A DNA stretch of 64,000 nucleotides. Source: Chryseobacterium sp. GTDB lineage: Bacteria; Bacteroidota; Bacteroidia; Flavobacteriales; Weeksellaceae. How positions within the stretch are numbered: position 1 is the first letter of the stretch; each line of letters opens with the position of its first letter. The position numbers and the translations under genes were made by a program. The DNA is taken from contig NZ_VOXE01000002.1 in assembly GCF_008014695.1 (NCBI RefSeq), positions 496,001 to 560,000 of the forward strand, given 5' to 3'. A model generated the notes under the pieces. It had not been told where the DNA came from and made no database searches. It was given only the letters and a program-made list of their open reading frames with translations. This document shows positions 1-7,501 of the stretch, piece by piece.

Positions 1-2
1 AT

Positions 3-803
3 GATTCAGCCCAGTTCGGACTTGATCTGGACAATTCGGTAAATACCTACGACAAGCAATACACCCCTTTCACGGAAGAGTCTGCTGGTTTTTCAGCAAC
101 TTTTGGAGTCATAGGCAAAGTCAACAATCAGTTCAGATTGGGTGCATCAGTGGAAACGCCAACCTGGTGGACTATTCAAAGACTTTATAATGAAAATTAT
201 GTTGATAACTCCGGTTATATTTCTTTTGAAACTTTAGAAGAGTCCAGAAATTTCAGTTCACCTTTGAAGGCCAATCTTAGTGCCTCCTTTGTTCCGAATA
301 AGAATTTTTCACTGAATGTGGACTACAGTCTGGGTTTAACAAAACCACGGTACAGAGTACAGGGTGCTGCTGAAAGCGAACTGAATGATTTTTTCAACGA
401 CAACTATAAAAGTTTATCAGAAGTGAAGTTCGGAGCAGAATACAGACTTAAAGCATTACGATTAAGAGGAGGATATGCTTTCGCAACCAATCCGTTTGAT
501 GCGGTTTCAATAAGTTCTTATTCAAACACCGGTGTTGAAGGGAACACTTCTTACGATCAGCTCTTCATAGGTAAAAGAAACACTCTTGGACTGGGAATAG
601 GATATGCCTTTACCTCTTTGTTTATTGATGCAGCTTTTCAGAATACCGTATCGGAATACAGCAATCCGTTTTTAAGAGGGTCAGAAGAGTTCGGAACAGG
701 ATATTATTCAGCAGATTTTGATGTCAATTCAAATTCGTCGGTTGTATCTCAGGTGAAGAATACCAGAAATAATTTCTTTCTTACTGTAGGCTGGAAATTT
801 TAA
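3..803 (+). CDS. FadL/OmpP1-type outer-membrane transport protein, C-terminal part (5' end outside window)
   Basis: The reading frame is open from base 3, so the gene starts upstream of the window. The first in-frame ATG, at 138, lies inside the mature protein. What is visible is the last ~266 residues: alternating amphipathic strands rich in Tyr, Phe, Gly and Asn, a segment 'RLRGGYAFATNPF' that resembles late strands of FadL/OmpP1/TodX porins, and a final strand ending in Phe (VGWKF), the usual outer-membrane barrel insertion signature. FadL-family proteins pass hydrophobic compounds across the outer membrane; in flavobacteria relatives are often labelled 'hemin receptor'. Substrate cannot be read from the sequence. 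A hairpin terminator follows directly. Family assignment is moderate because the N-terminal plug is missing from view. Confidence 0.75.
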   Translation, partial: DSAQFGLDLDNSVNTYDKQYTPFTEESAGFSATFGVIGKVNNQFRLGASVETPTWWTIQRLYNENYVDNSGYISFETLEESRNFSSPLKANLSASFVPNKNFSLNVDYSLGLTKPRYRVQGAAESELNDFFNDNYKSLSEVKFGAEYRLKALRLRGGYAFATNPFDAVSISSYSNTGVEGNTSYDQLFIGKRNTLGLGIGYAFTSLFIDAAFQNTVSEYSNPFLRGSEEFGTGYYSADFDVNSNSSVVSQVKNTRNNFFLTVGWKF

Positions 804-824
804 TTTCTCCTCAAATATAAATTT

Positions 825-855
825 AAGACTCCGAAGAAATTCGGAGTCTTTTTTA
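825..855 (+). terminator. Rho-independent terminator after the FadL-type gene
   Basis: Stem GACTCCGAA / TTCGGAGTC with a four-base loop at 827-848, followed by a T run. It sits between the end of the upstream + strand gene and the 3' end of the convergent ZIP gene, so it may serve both directions. Confidence 0.8.
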
Positions 856-856
856 A

Positions 857-1549
857 TTAATGCTGGTGAAAAACATGACCGAACATGGCTAATAAAACGC
901 CGGCTACAACAAGCGTAATTTTTTTCCAGTCGATATTGTGATTTTTATTGCTTTCGAAAATAATGACTGAGGAAATATGGAGAAAGATACCCCCCACGAT
1001 GGCGAGGAAATAGATCTTCAAATCAGGATTGAAGTACCTGCCCAACAGCAGACCAAGCGGTGATGCCAATGCGAAAATCGATATAATCAGCCATGAAGAA
1101 GGCGAAAATTTTGAATCTTTGATTAAAAAAGCGCCCAGAACGAAAGAAATTGGGAGATTGTGAAATAAAATTCCCATTAAATAAGGACTCAGGATTTCAG
1201 TTTCATTCGCCAGAGGAATGCCTTCGAGAAAAGCATGAATAAACATCCCAACCATCAAAGCGACGGGGAGAATATTTTTTTCGTCCTGATGATGATGGAA
1301 ATGCCCGTGCTCGAAACCCTTGGTAAGGTTTTCCAACAACATCTGAAGCAACACCCCGCCGATAACCCAAAGTCCGATATTGCTGTTTTCGCCGTTATAA
1401 ACTTCCGGAAAAACTTCGTTCAGACAGATGGTGATGAGGAAACCGGCGCTTAAGATAAGCAGGTTTTTGGCGAACATATGCTTGTTGCCAAACAGTTTAC
1501 CGAGATAAACTCCTGTTAAAACGCTTAAAATAAGTAGAAAAACAATCAT
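857..1549 (-). CDS. ZIP family metal transporter
   Basis: An integral membrane protein of about 230 residues with seven or eight hydrophobic segments. It carries the ZIP signatures: a His-rich cytoplasmic loop (GHFHHH), then 'HAFLEGIP' in TM4 and 'FHNLPISF' in TM5, whose His/Glu/Asn residues form the metal-binding centre in this family. ZIP proteins import divalent metals such as zinc, iron or manganese into the cytoplasm; the metal here is unknown. I chose the ATG at 1549, which begins directly with a hydrophobic helix (MIVFLLIL). An in-frame ATG at 1597 would overlap the upstream methyltransferase and add a charged, non-membrane leader. The gene starts 11 bases after the methyltransferase stop, so the two are probably co-transcribed. 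Confidence 0.88.
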   Translation of the reverse strand: MIVFLLILSVLTGVYLGKLFGNKHMFAKNLLILSAGFLITICLNEVFPEVYNGENSNIGLWVIGGVLLQMLLENLTKGFEHGHFHHHQDEKNILPVALMVGMFIHAFLEGIPLANETEILSPYLMGILFHNLPISFVLGAFLIKDSKFSPSSWLIISIFALASPLGLLLGRYFNPDLKIYFLAIVGGIFLHISSVIIFESNKNHNIDWKKITLVVAGVLLAMFGHVFHQH

Positions 1550-1560
1550 AATTCTGTGTT

Positions 1561-2322
1561 TTACTTTTCTTCTTTTTTCCTGAAAACATTGATGCATCTG
1601 GGCGAGGTTTCCAGATCAAATTCCGAAAGTTGATAATCACCATAAATCTTTACCCTTTCGAAACCGAATTCTTCTGCATACTGACCGATTTCTTCAATCG
1701 TGTGCAGCTTAACCTTCTCAAAAAAATGAAAATCCTTGCCCTGGTCTTCAAAATAAATATCTTTAATGACGTACTGGTCTTCAATCCGTTTTTTAAGGTG
1801 AAAATCAATGCCTCCTTTCGTATTCATGAATTCAGATTTGAGCGTATTTTTCACCCATTTCTCATTTAAAAAATCGAGGACAAAATAACCGTTTTCTTTC
1901 AGCGCGTGATTTACAGAGTTGAAAACTTTTGCATCATCGCTTTTCTCTTCAAAATAGCCGAAACTGGTGAAGAGGTTGAAAACTGCATCCACCTTTTCGC
2001 TGGAGATTTCAGGATAAATCTCATCCCTCATGTCGTGAACTTCAAATTTCAAAGGGATTTCACTATCACCGGAAGTTTCAAACTGCTTATTATGACTGAT
2101 GCTTTCTCTGGAAAGATCCAGACCCAGCACTTCATAACCCATTTGGTGAAGAAATACCGAGTGCCTTCCTTTTCCGCAGCCCAGGTCAATAATTTTTGAT
2201 TTTTTCGGGAGTTGGAGGTCTTTAACCAGCAGCGAAATAAAATTTTCTGCTTCTGCAAAATCCCTGTCTTTGTAAAGAATATGATAATAAGGGGTATCAA
2301 ACCACGTTTCAAACCATGCCAT
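1561..2322 (-). CDS. Class I SAM-dependent methyltransferase
   Basis: A 253-residue Rossmann-fold methyltransferase. The SAM-binding motif I is clear (IDLGCGKGRHSVFL, around residues 45-58), followed by the acidic motif II 'GLDLS' and motif 'VFNLFTSFGYF'. The N-terminus 'MAWFETWFDTPYYHILY' is typical of a small-molecule or unassigned methyltransferase group of Bacteroidota. Substrate is unknown. The start at 2322 is preferred over the in-frame codon at 2367, because a TAnnTTTG promoter box lies at 2327-2334 and a transcript from it could not include the longer leader. It is followed after 11 bases by the ZIP transporter. Confidence 0.87.
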   Translation of the reverse strand: MAWFETWFDTPYYHILYKDRDFAEAENFISLLVKDLQLPKKSKIIDLGCGKGRHSVFLHQMGYEVLGLDLSRESISHNKQFETSGDSEIPLKFEVHDMRDEIYPEISSEKVDAVFNLFTSFGYFEEKSDDAKVFNSVNHALKENGYFVLDFLNEKWVKNTLKSEFMNTKGGIDFHLKKRIEDQYVIKDIYFEDQGKDFHFFEKVKLHTIEEIGQYAEEFGFERVKIYGDYQLSEFDLETSPRCINVFRKKEEK

Positions 2323-2326
2323 TGTG

Positions 2327-2334
2327 CAAAAATA
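2327..2334 (-). promoter_or_regulatory. -7 promoter box (TATTTTTG) for the methyltransferase-ZIP pair
   Basis: The minus strand reads TATTTTTG, a full match to the Bacteroidota -7 consensus TAnnTTTG, only four bases before the ATG at 2322. No convincing -33 TTTG was found at the usual spacing. If used, the transcript would be nearly leaderless. Confidence 0.4.
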
Positions 2335-2471
2335 ACTAAATTTGCATTTGCTAAACCACAAAGTCACAAGATTTCTTCATCAACACGGGTCAGAAGCGTG
2401 AAAATTATGTTTTTCTGCTGTTCCCTTACTATTAATCAGTGTCTTTGATGTCTTTGCGGTTTAAAAATATT

Positions 2472-3644
2472 ATGGATACAGAAAATTTACAGATACAGAT
2501 CAAGACTTTTTTCGGTCTGGAAGAAGTTTTAGCCGAAGAAATCAGAAAACTTGGCGGAAAAAATGTGGAAATCAAAAACCGCGCGGTAAACTGCGAAGGC
2601 GACCTCGGTTTTCTTTATAAAATCAATTATTCAACGCGGACGGCACTTAAAATCATGATTCCTTTGCTCACGTTTAAGGCTTGGGACGAAAACCGTTTCT
2701 ACGATAAACTTTTTGCCTTTCCGTGGGATGATTATATGCGCGTGGATCAGACTTTTGCCATCGACGCGACTGTGTATTCCGACCGTTTTACCCATTCGCA
2801 GTTCATGTCCCAGAAAATGAAGGATGCGATTGTGGATTATTTCAAATTCAAGTACAGAACACGTCCCGATGTTGATGCGCGCGATCCGGATATTAAATTC
2901 CACCTTCACATCGACCGTGAGCTCGTAACTATTTCGCTTGATTCCTGCGGCGATCCTCTTTTCAAAAGAGGTTACCGAAGGGAACAGGGAGATGCCCCCA
3001 TCAACGAAGTTCTGGCAGCCGGAATGCTGCAGCTTGCAGGCTGGGACGGAAAAGGAAATTTCCTGGACCCGATGTGTGGTTCAGGAACACTATTGATCGA
3101 AGCTGCAATGGTGGCTTTGGATTTACCGGCGCAGATTTTCCGAAAAAAGTTCGCGTTCCAAAACTGGAAGAATTATGATGAAGAACTTTTCCTGAAAATA
3201 AAAGAAACCCGAATTGAGCGCGTAAAAGAATTTACGGGAAAAATAGTAGGCTATGATCTGGATCCGGATATGCTGAATGCGGCCCATCTCAATATTGAAG
3301 CCGCGGAAATGGAAGATGTGATTGAAGTAAGGCGTCAGGATTTCTTCGAATCGAAAAAAGAACTTTTCCCGCTCATGATGGTCTTCAATCCACCGTACGA
3401 CGAAAGACTGGAAATTACCGATGATGACTTTTACAAAAAAATAGGGGATACGTTCAAGAAAAATTATCCGAATACTTTGGCCTGGCTCATTTCTTCGGAT
3501 CTTGATGCTTCCAAAAAAGTAGGATTAAGACCTTCGCGAAGAATAAAACTCTTCAACGGAAAACTGGAATGCAGATTCTTGCAGTTCGAAATGTATGAAG
3601 GCACAAAGAAAATTCATAAACTGGAGAACAGGGATCCCGAATAA
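2472..3644 (+). CDS. THUMP domain-containing class I SAM-dependent RNA methyltransferase (RlmL-N/YcbY-like)
   Basis: A protein of 390 residues with an N-terminal ferredoxin-like/THUMP region (residues ~1-160) beginning 'MDTENLQIQIKTFFGLEEV', a pattern shared with RlmL and related rRNA m2G methyltransferases. The C-terminal Rossmann domain has 'FLDPMCGSGTLLIEAAM' as the SAM motif and 'VFNPPYDERL' as the catalytic NPPY motif, which indicates methylation of an exocyclic base nitrogen. The RlmK half found in E. coli RlmKL is absent, as usual in this phylum. The most likely role is guanine-N2 methylation of 23S rRNA, by family inference. I chose ATG 2472; the ORF could extend to 2439, but that adds residues not resembling the family start. 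Confidence 0.9.
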   Translation: MDTENLQIQIKTFFGLEEVLAEEIRKLGGKNVEIKNRAVNCEGDLGFLYKINYSTRTALKIMIPLLTFKAWDENRFYDKLFAFPWDDYMRVDQTFAIDATVYSDRFTHSQFMSQKMKDAIVDYFKFKYRTRPDVDARDPDIKFHLHIDRELVTISLDSCGDPLFKRGYRREQGDAPINEVLAAGMLQLAGWDGKGNFLDPMCGSGTLLIEAAMVALDLPAQIFRKKFAFQNWKNYDEELFLKIKETRIERVKEFTGKIVGYDLDPDMLNAAHLNIEAAEMEDVIEVRRQDFFESKKELFPLMMVFNPPYDERLEITDDDFYKKIGDTFKKNYPNTLAWLISSDLDASKKVGLRPSRRIKLFNGKLECRFLQFEMYEGTKKIHKLENRDPE

Positions 3645-3688
3645 GGCGCATACCTCTCTTCAAATTATCTCATTAACACATTATCTCA

Positions 3689-4690
3689 TTGAATTCGATT
3701 TCCATCATCATCGCCATCTACAACCGCAGAGACGAACTTTTCGAGCTGCTCAGTTCACTGTCCCGTCAAACCGATAAGGATTTTGAAGTGATTATTGTAG
3801 ATGACGGTTCGATGATCGATTTGAGACCGACGATTGAACTCTTTTCTGAGAGTCTGAACATTGAGTTCTTTCGGAAAGACAATTCAGGGCCTGGTTTGTC
3901 CAGAAATTACGGCGCACGGAGAGCAAAAAATGACTGGCTGGTTTTTGTAGATTCCGACGTGATTGTGGAGAACGATTATATTCAGAACATCAAAAAAAAT
4001 CTCGAAACTTCCAGTTGCGACGCCTTCGGTGGAGCCGACAAGGCCCACAAAGGATTTAACCTGATGCAGAAGGCGATTTCCTATTCCATGACCTCGGTTT
4101 TTACGACCGGTGGAATCCGCGGGAGTAAAAAAGCCGTGACCAGATTCCAGCCACGGAGTTTCAATATGGGTGTCCGCAAATCAGCATTCGAAAAAGTGGG
4201 TGGATTTTCAGAAATGCGCATCGGCGAAGATCCGGATCTTTCTATGACCCTTTGGGAAAACGGTTTTACAACGGAGTTTTTCGATAATATCGGGGTGTAT
4301 CATAAACGCAGGGTTGATTTCGGTAAATTCTCGAAACAAGTCTATCAGTTTGGCTGCGCAAGACCGATCCTCAATCAGCGGCATCCGAATTATGTGAAGA
4401 TTTCTTTCGCTTTTCCTTCGCTGTTTCTGATCGGTTATATTTTAGGATTTACGGAATATTTTGTCCTCGGCAACGGATTTATTCTTGCGCTTTACGGTCT
4501 TTATACTTTTTTGATATTTTTCCATGCACTGTATCAGACCAAAAACATCAGCATTGCTTCCATGGCGATTATTTCGACCTATATCCAGATGTTTTCCTAC
4601 GGATACGGATTTCTTAAATCATGGTTTATGCTGAATATTCTGAGGATGAAACCTGATGAAGCTTTTCCGAAACACTTCCATAAAAATTAA
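3689..4690 (+). CDS. Glycosyltransferase family 2 membrane protein
   Basis: A GT-A fold glycosyltransferase of 333 residues. The N-terminus 'SIIIAIYNRRDELFELL' is the standard GT2 opening. 'IIVDDGS' carries the nucleotide-sugar-binding Asp residues, 'FVDSDVIV' is the metal-binding DxD-like motif (~residue 90), and 'GEDPDLSMTLWENG' is the acceptor-side acidic region. Two or three hydrophobic segments near the C-terminus (residues ~235-320) suggest membrane anchoring. It probably transfers a sugar onto a lipid-linked or cell-surface glycan. The start is TTG at 3689; no ATG or GTG fits the beginning of the GT2 fold. It lies 44 bases after the RNA methyltransferase and ends just before a bidirectional terminator. 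Confidence 0.88.
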   Translation: MNSISIIIAIYNRRDELFELLSSLSRQTDKDFEVIIVDDGSMIDLRPTIELFSESLNIEFFRKDNSGPGLSRNYGARRAKNDWLVFVDSDVIVENDYIQNIKKNLETSSCDAFGGADKAHKGFNLMQKAISYSMTSVFTTGGIRGSKKAVTRFQPRSFNMGVRKSAFEKVGGFSEMRIGEDPDLSMTLWENGFTTEFFDNIGVYHKRRVDFGKFSKQVYQFGCARPILNQRHPNYVKISFAFPSLFLIGYILGFTEYFVLGNGFILALYGLYTFLIFFHALYQTKNISIASMAIISTYIQMFSYGYGFLKSWFMLNILRMKPDEAFPKHFHKN

Positions 4691-4692
4691 AA

Positions 4693-4720
4693 AAAGCACT
4701 GATCTTCAGTGCTTTTTTAT
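4693..4720 (+). terminator. Bidirectional Rho-independent terminator
   Basis: Stem AGCACTGA / TCAGTGCT with a three-base loop at 4695-4713, flanked by an A run on the left and a T run on the right. It therefore works on both strands, between the convergent glycosyltransferase and the exported hypothetical protein. Confidence 0.85.
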
Positions 4721-6142
4721 TTAATAATTGATTTTCTCAATTCTCATTTCCGGTGCACTTCCCTGCACTTCCTCATACAGCATCACATAGCCGGGTTTGG
4801 AAGGAAGCAGCCCCATAGGGTTTTTGCTCGTGAAGTTAATCTTGTCCCGACTCCATTCTCCGTTGATGTAGGCAATGGTTCCGTAAGCATATTTCCCTTT
4901 GCTGAACATTCCCATTTCTTTCTCAACATCCAGGTAATAAATGACGGTTCCTTTGTTGCGGTCAAGTTTGTTGTGGAACTGATAATCAAAATATCCTGCA
5001 TTGTTGAGAAATTCACCGTATTTTCTGGAGGAACCGGTTTTGAAACTGTTCATCGAAAACGAGGTTAATTTTTTATCGAAGTTTTTTACGTTTTGAAGAT
5101 CGAAATCTTTATTAAAATCAAGGATGACCAAATCTGAAATGTTCACACCGTTGAGAGTGCCTTTGAAAAATTCACCGGGCATTAGGATGTGTCCGCTCGC
5201 ATCGTCGATGATGAAGGTGTGGGTATAAATATATCCGGTTTTTTCAACCCATCCTTTTTCATCGATGTCGAGTTTGCCTTTAAGGTCGGTCCACTGCAGA
5301 TTCTTTTTCACAATATTGTTTCCGGTTCGGTCTGTAGTCACCATAAATATTCCGGTGTTCAGGCCGTTGAATTTTTTGCCTTCATTGTAGAGATCGCCGA
5401 AAACGTATACTTTGTCATTCTTCATGATCAGCTGGTTGCTTTGGTAACGGTAGCTGGCGTCATCCAACAAAACGCGGCTGAGTTCATTCCCGTTTTTCGA
5501 GTTGATAAACACCAGGCCGTACTGCGCTCTTTTCCCGTCTTCATTGTCAACATAGGTTGCCACAGCAAGATCATTATCCACATCCAGTTCATCAAAAAGA
5601 ATGTCTTTTTTCTTTCCATTCACCGTATTGGTAAGCGTGGATGCCCAAAGCTGTTTGTTGGACTGATCTACTGCTACCAGATCGATCTGGTCACTTTTAT
5701 TGTTTGAAATCACAAAAAGAAATCCGCTATCGTCCACCGGTTTAACGCGGTTGATATACTTTGTCCTGTCGAAGGCTTTTGGAAAGCTCATTCTTTCTGA
5801 AAGTTTGTTTGCAGTAAGATCATAAATATAATACTGGGCGTTTCCAGGCATCAGTCCGCCCATATAAGGCCAGCCAAGGATGAGAACAGACTTTTTATTG
5901 TAAACTACACTGTAATTATAAGTAGTCCGGGCGAACTTCATCACTACATCATTGATTTTATTCAGATTGATATCCTTCAGTTCCATCTGAACTGACATCT
6001 CTTTATTGGCTTCTTTACCTACCAAACTGAAACTGGAATAGCCAAATGTTTCGCCGCTGCTGTTGAAGACTGGATAAACACGCTGGCTGTAGGTCTGAAT
6101 GCTGAAAAAAGCACACAGGAATAGAATGAAAAATTTTCTCAT
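4721..6142 (-). CDS. Exported protein of unknown function, downstream of M48 protease
   Basis: A protein of 473 residues with a clear signal peptide (MRKFFILFLCAFFSIQTYSQ, cleavage after about residue 19). The mature part is rich in beta-strand patterns with repeated segments of the type 'DLxVATYVDNEDGKR', 'NDKVYVFGDLYNEGK' and 'HILMPGEFF'. This layout is compatible with a propeller or WD-like fold, but no named family was recognised. It starts 16 bases downstream of the M48 metalloprotease gene on the same strand, so the two are very likely one transcription unit, and the protein may be a periplasmic or surface partner or substrate of that protease. Function unknown. Confidence 0.8.
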   Translation of the reverse strand: MRKFFILFLCAFFSIQTYSQRVYPVFNSSGETFGYSSFSLVGKEANKEMSVQMELKDINLNKINDVVMKFARTTYNYSVVYNKKSVLILGWPYMGGLMPGNAQYYIYDLTANKLSERMSFPKAFDRTKYINRVKPVDDSGFLFVISNNKSDQIDLVAVDQSNKQLWASTLTNTVNGKKKDILFDELDVDNDLAVATYVDNEDGKRAQYGLVFINSKNGNELSRVLLDDASYRYQSNQLIMKNDKVYVFGDLYNEGKKFNGLNTGIFMVTTDRTGNNIVKKNLQWTDLKGKLDIDEKGWVEKTGYIYTHTFIIDDASGHILMPGEFFKGTLNGVNISDLVILDFNKDFDLQNVKNFDKKLTSFSMNSFKTGSSRKYGEFLNNAGYFDYQFHNKLDRNKGTVIYYLDVEKEMGMFSKGKYAYGTIAYINGEWSRDKINFTSKNPMGLLPSKPGYVMLYEEVQGSAPEMRIEKINY

Positions 6143-6158
6143 GGGAATTTAATGGTTT

Positions 6159-7463
6159 TTAGTTGTTTTTATAATGTTGGGCAAGCTTTTCCAGCTCCGA
6201 AGTGGAAAGATTCTCGAGTACGGCCAAAAATCGGGTATAGGAATCGGACTGTTTCTGGACATTTACATCGTCTACATAACGTTTGTAAGTGTGATTTTTA
6301 CGGGCATCAGCGAGGTTTTCCAGAAAAAAGCCGCGCATTTTTCCGGCAAATTCATTTCCGGGATCCTTTTTCTGTACCTGAAGGGCAAAGTAAAGCCCGC
6401 GCCCGTATTCCTTCTGTACGAAATAGGAGAAAAGCGTTTCGTTCAGCATTTTATTTTTGAAAGCCTGAAATTCCGGAGTCACTCCCGAAACAGACTGCGT
6501 GTTAACAGCCCCGCTTTTTTTACTGAGCAGTGCAATTCTTTCGGTGATTTCAGGATGGGTGGAAATGGAATCGCTGTTGATTCCGAGCGAATTTACTTTG
6601 GATTTGGAATAATTATAGGTATTCTCGCCATAAATTTCAAGCCATTCTTCTTTAAATTTCTGTGAGGGTGTATCAAAAAATTTACGGTAGTCATCCTTCT
6701 GGAGATTTGCAATTTCAATCGGTGAAACCGAATCCAGTTTTGAGAGTGCAACGGCTGCGTTTGCGGGGTCTTTGGCCACATTTTTAAAGAGGATAAACGC
6801 CAGAGAATCTGCTTCTATTTCCTGTTTTCTGGAATTTTTTTTGTCGAAATACTGATAATCCTTCATCAGGGAGAGCCCTTTCTGGATACCGGTATTCCTG
6901 GTTTTTCTGATCTCTTTCACGCGGGCCTTGAAATCTGCCGAATTTTTAAGCTCGTCATTTTTCACCAGTGAACGCTGAAGGTGTTTCAGAATATAATGGC
7001 TCAGTTCGTGAGAAAGGATATAGGAAATTTCGTCCTCGCTTTCCATTTTATTAACAATGGAAGTATTAAAAATGTACAGTCCATCTCCGAGACTTAGCGC
7101 ATTCGGACTCGTTTCACGGCTCAGCAGCACTTTCTGAGGAGCAATTTTCAGGCTGTTTTTCTGAACAATTCTGTCCATAAGTCCCTGAATGTATTTTTCC
7201 GTGGGCTCATCAAAGAAAAAGGTCTTTTCCTTGATCATTTCAGCAAACATTTTCTTTCTGCTCGAAGTGATATCGGAAACGGTGCTTTTATTCTTCAGGT
7301 TCAGTGCCTTCAGGTCCTTCCCTAAATTCTCATTGCTCGTCTCCAAAAAAACCTGAAAGGTTTTGAGTTTTACCGGGCTGTAAGTGGTGTCTGCTGGTTT
7401 GTAGTTCTGAGAAAATCCCGCAGTGAAAAGGGAAACTGCCAGAACAAAAAAATATTTTTTCAT
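6159..7463 (-). CDS. Exported M48 family zinc metallopeptidase
   Basis: A protein of 434 residues with a signal peptide (KKYFFVLAVSLFTAGFSQ). It carries the zinc-binding HExxH motif as 'SHELSHYIL' at about residues 152-156, and the downstream ligand as 'EIEAD' about 60 residues later, both diagnostic for peptidase family M48. The preceding segment 'LSLGDGLYIFNTSIV' is also typical. Members act in envelope protein quality control, like E. coli BepA or LoiP. The C-terminal region is probably a helical repeat or tail. The start is the ATG at 7463; the TTG one codon upstream is ignored. A near-perfect 29-bp palindrome lies just upstream (7472-7500), a likely operator for this gene and the exported partner downstream. 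Confidence 0.9.
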   Translation of the reverse strand: MKKYFFVLAVSLFTAGFSQNYKPADTTYSPVKLKTFQVFLETSNENLGKDLKALNLKNKSTVSDITSSRKKMFAEMIKEKTFFFDEPTEKYIQGLMDRIVQKNSLKIAPQKVLLSRETSPNALSLGDGLYIFNTSIVNKMESEDEISYILSHELSHYILKHLQRSLVKNDELKNSADFKARVKEIRKTRNTGIQKGLSLMKDYQYFDKKNSRKQEIEADSLAFILFKNVAKDPANAAVALSKLDSVSPIEIANLQKDDYRKFFDTPSQKFKEEWLEIYGENTYNYSKSKVNSLGINSDSISTHPEITERIALLSKKSGAVNTQSVSGVTPEFQAFKNKMLNETLFSYFVQKEYGRGLYFALQVQKKDPGNEFAGKMRGFFLENLADARKNHTYKRYVDDVNVQKQSDSYTRFLAVLENLSTSELEKLAQHYKNN

Positions 7464-7471
7464 CAAATGCC

Positions 7472-7500
7472 TCTATATTTATGTCGGACATAAATATAGA
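7472..7500. promoter_or_regulatory. 29-bp palindrome upstream of the M48 protease, candidate operator
   Basis: Fourteen-base arms TCTATATTTATGTC / GACATAAATATAGA flank a single central G with perfect symmetry. It begins nine bases before the M48 start codon and ends one base before the stop codon of the E1 gene. No T run follows it on the minus strand, so a terminator role is less likely than a protein-binding site. The regulator is unknown. Confidence 0.55.
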
Positions 7501-7501
7501 A

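Noticed and set aside
1550-1597. Longer ZIP start at 1597
   Set aside because: It overlaps the methyltransferase gene and adds a non-membrane leader before the first TM helix.
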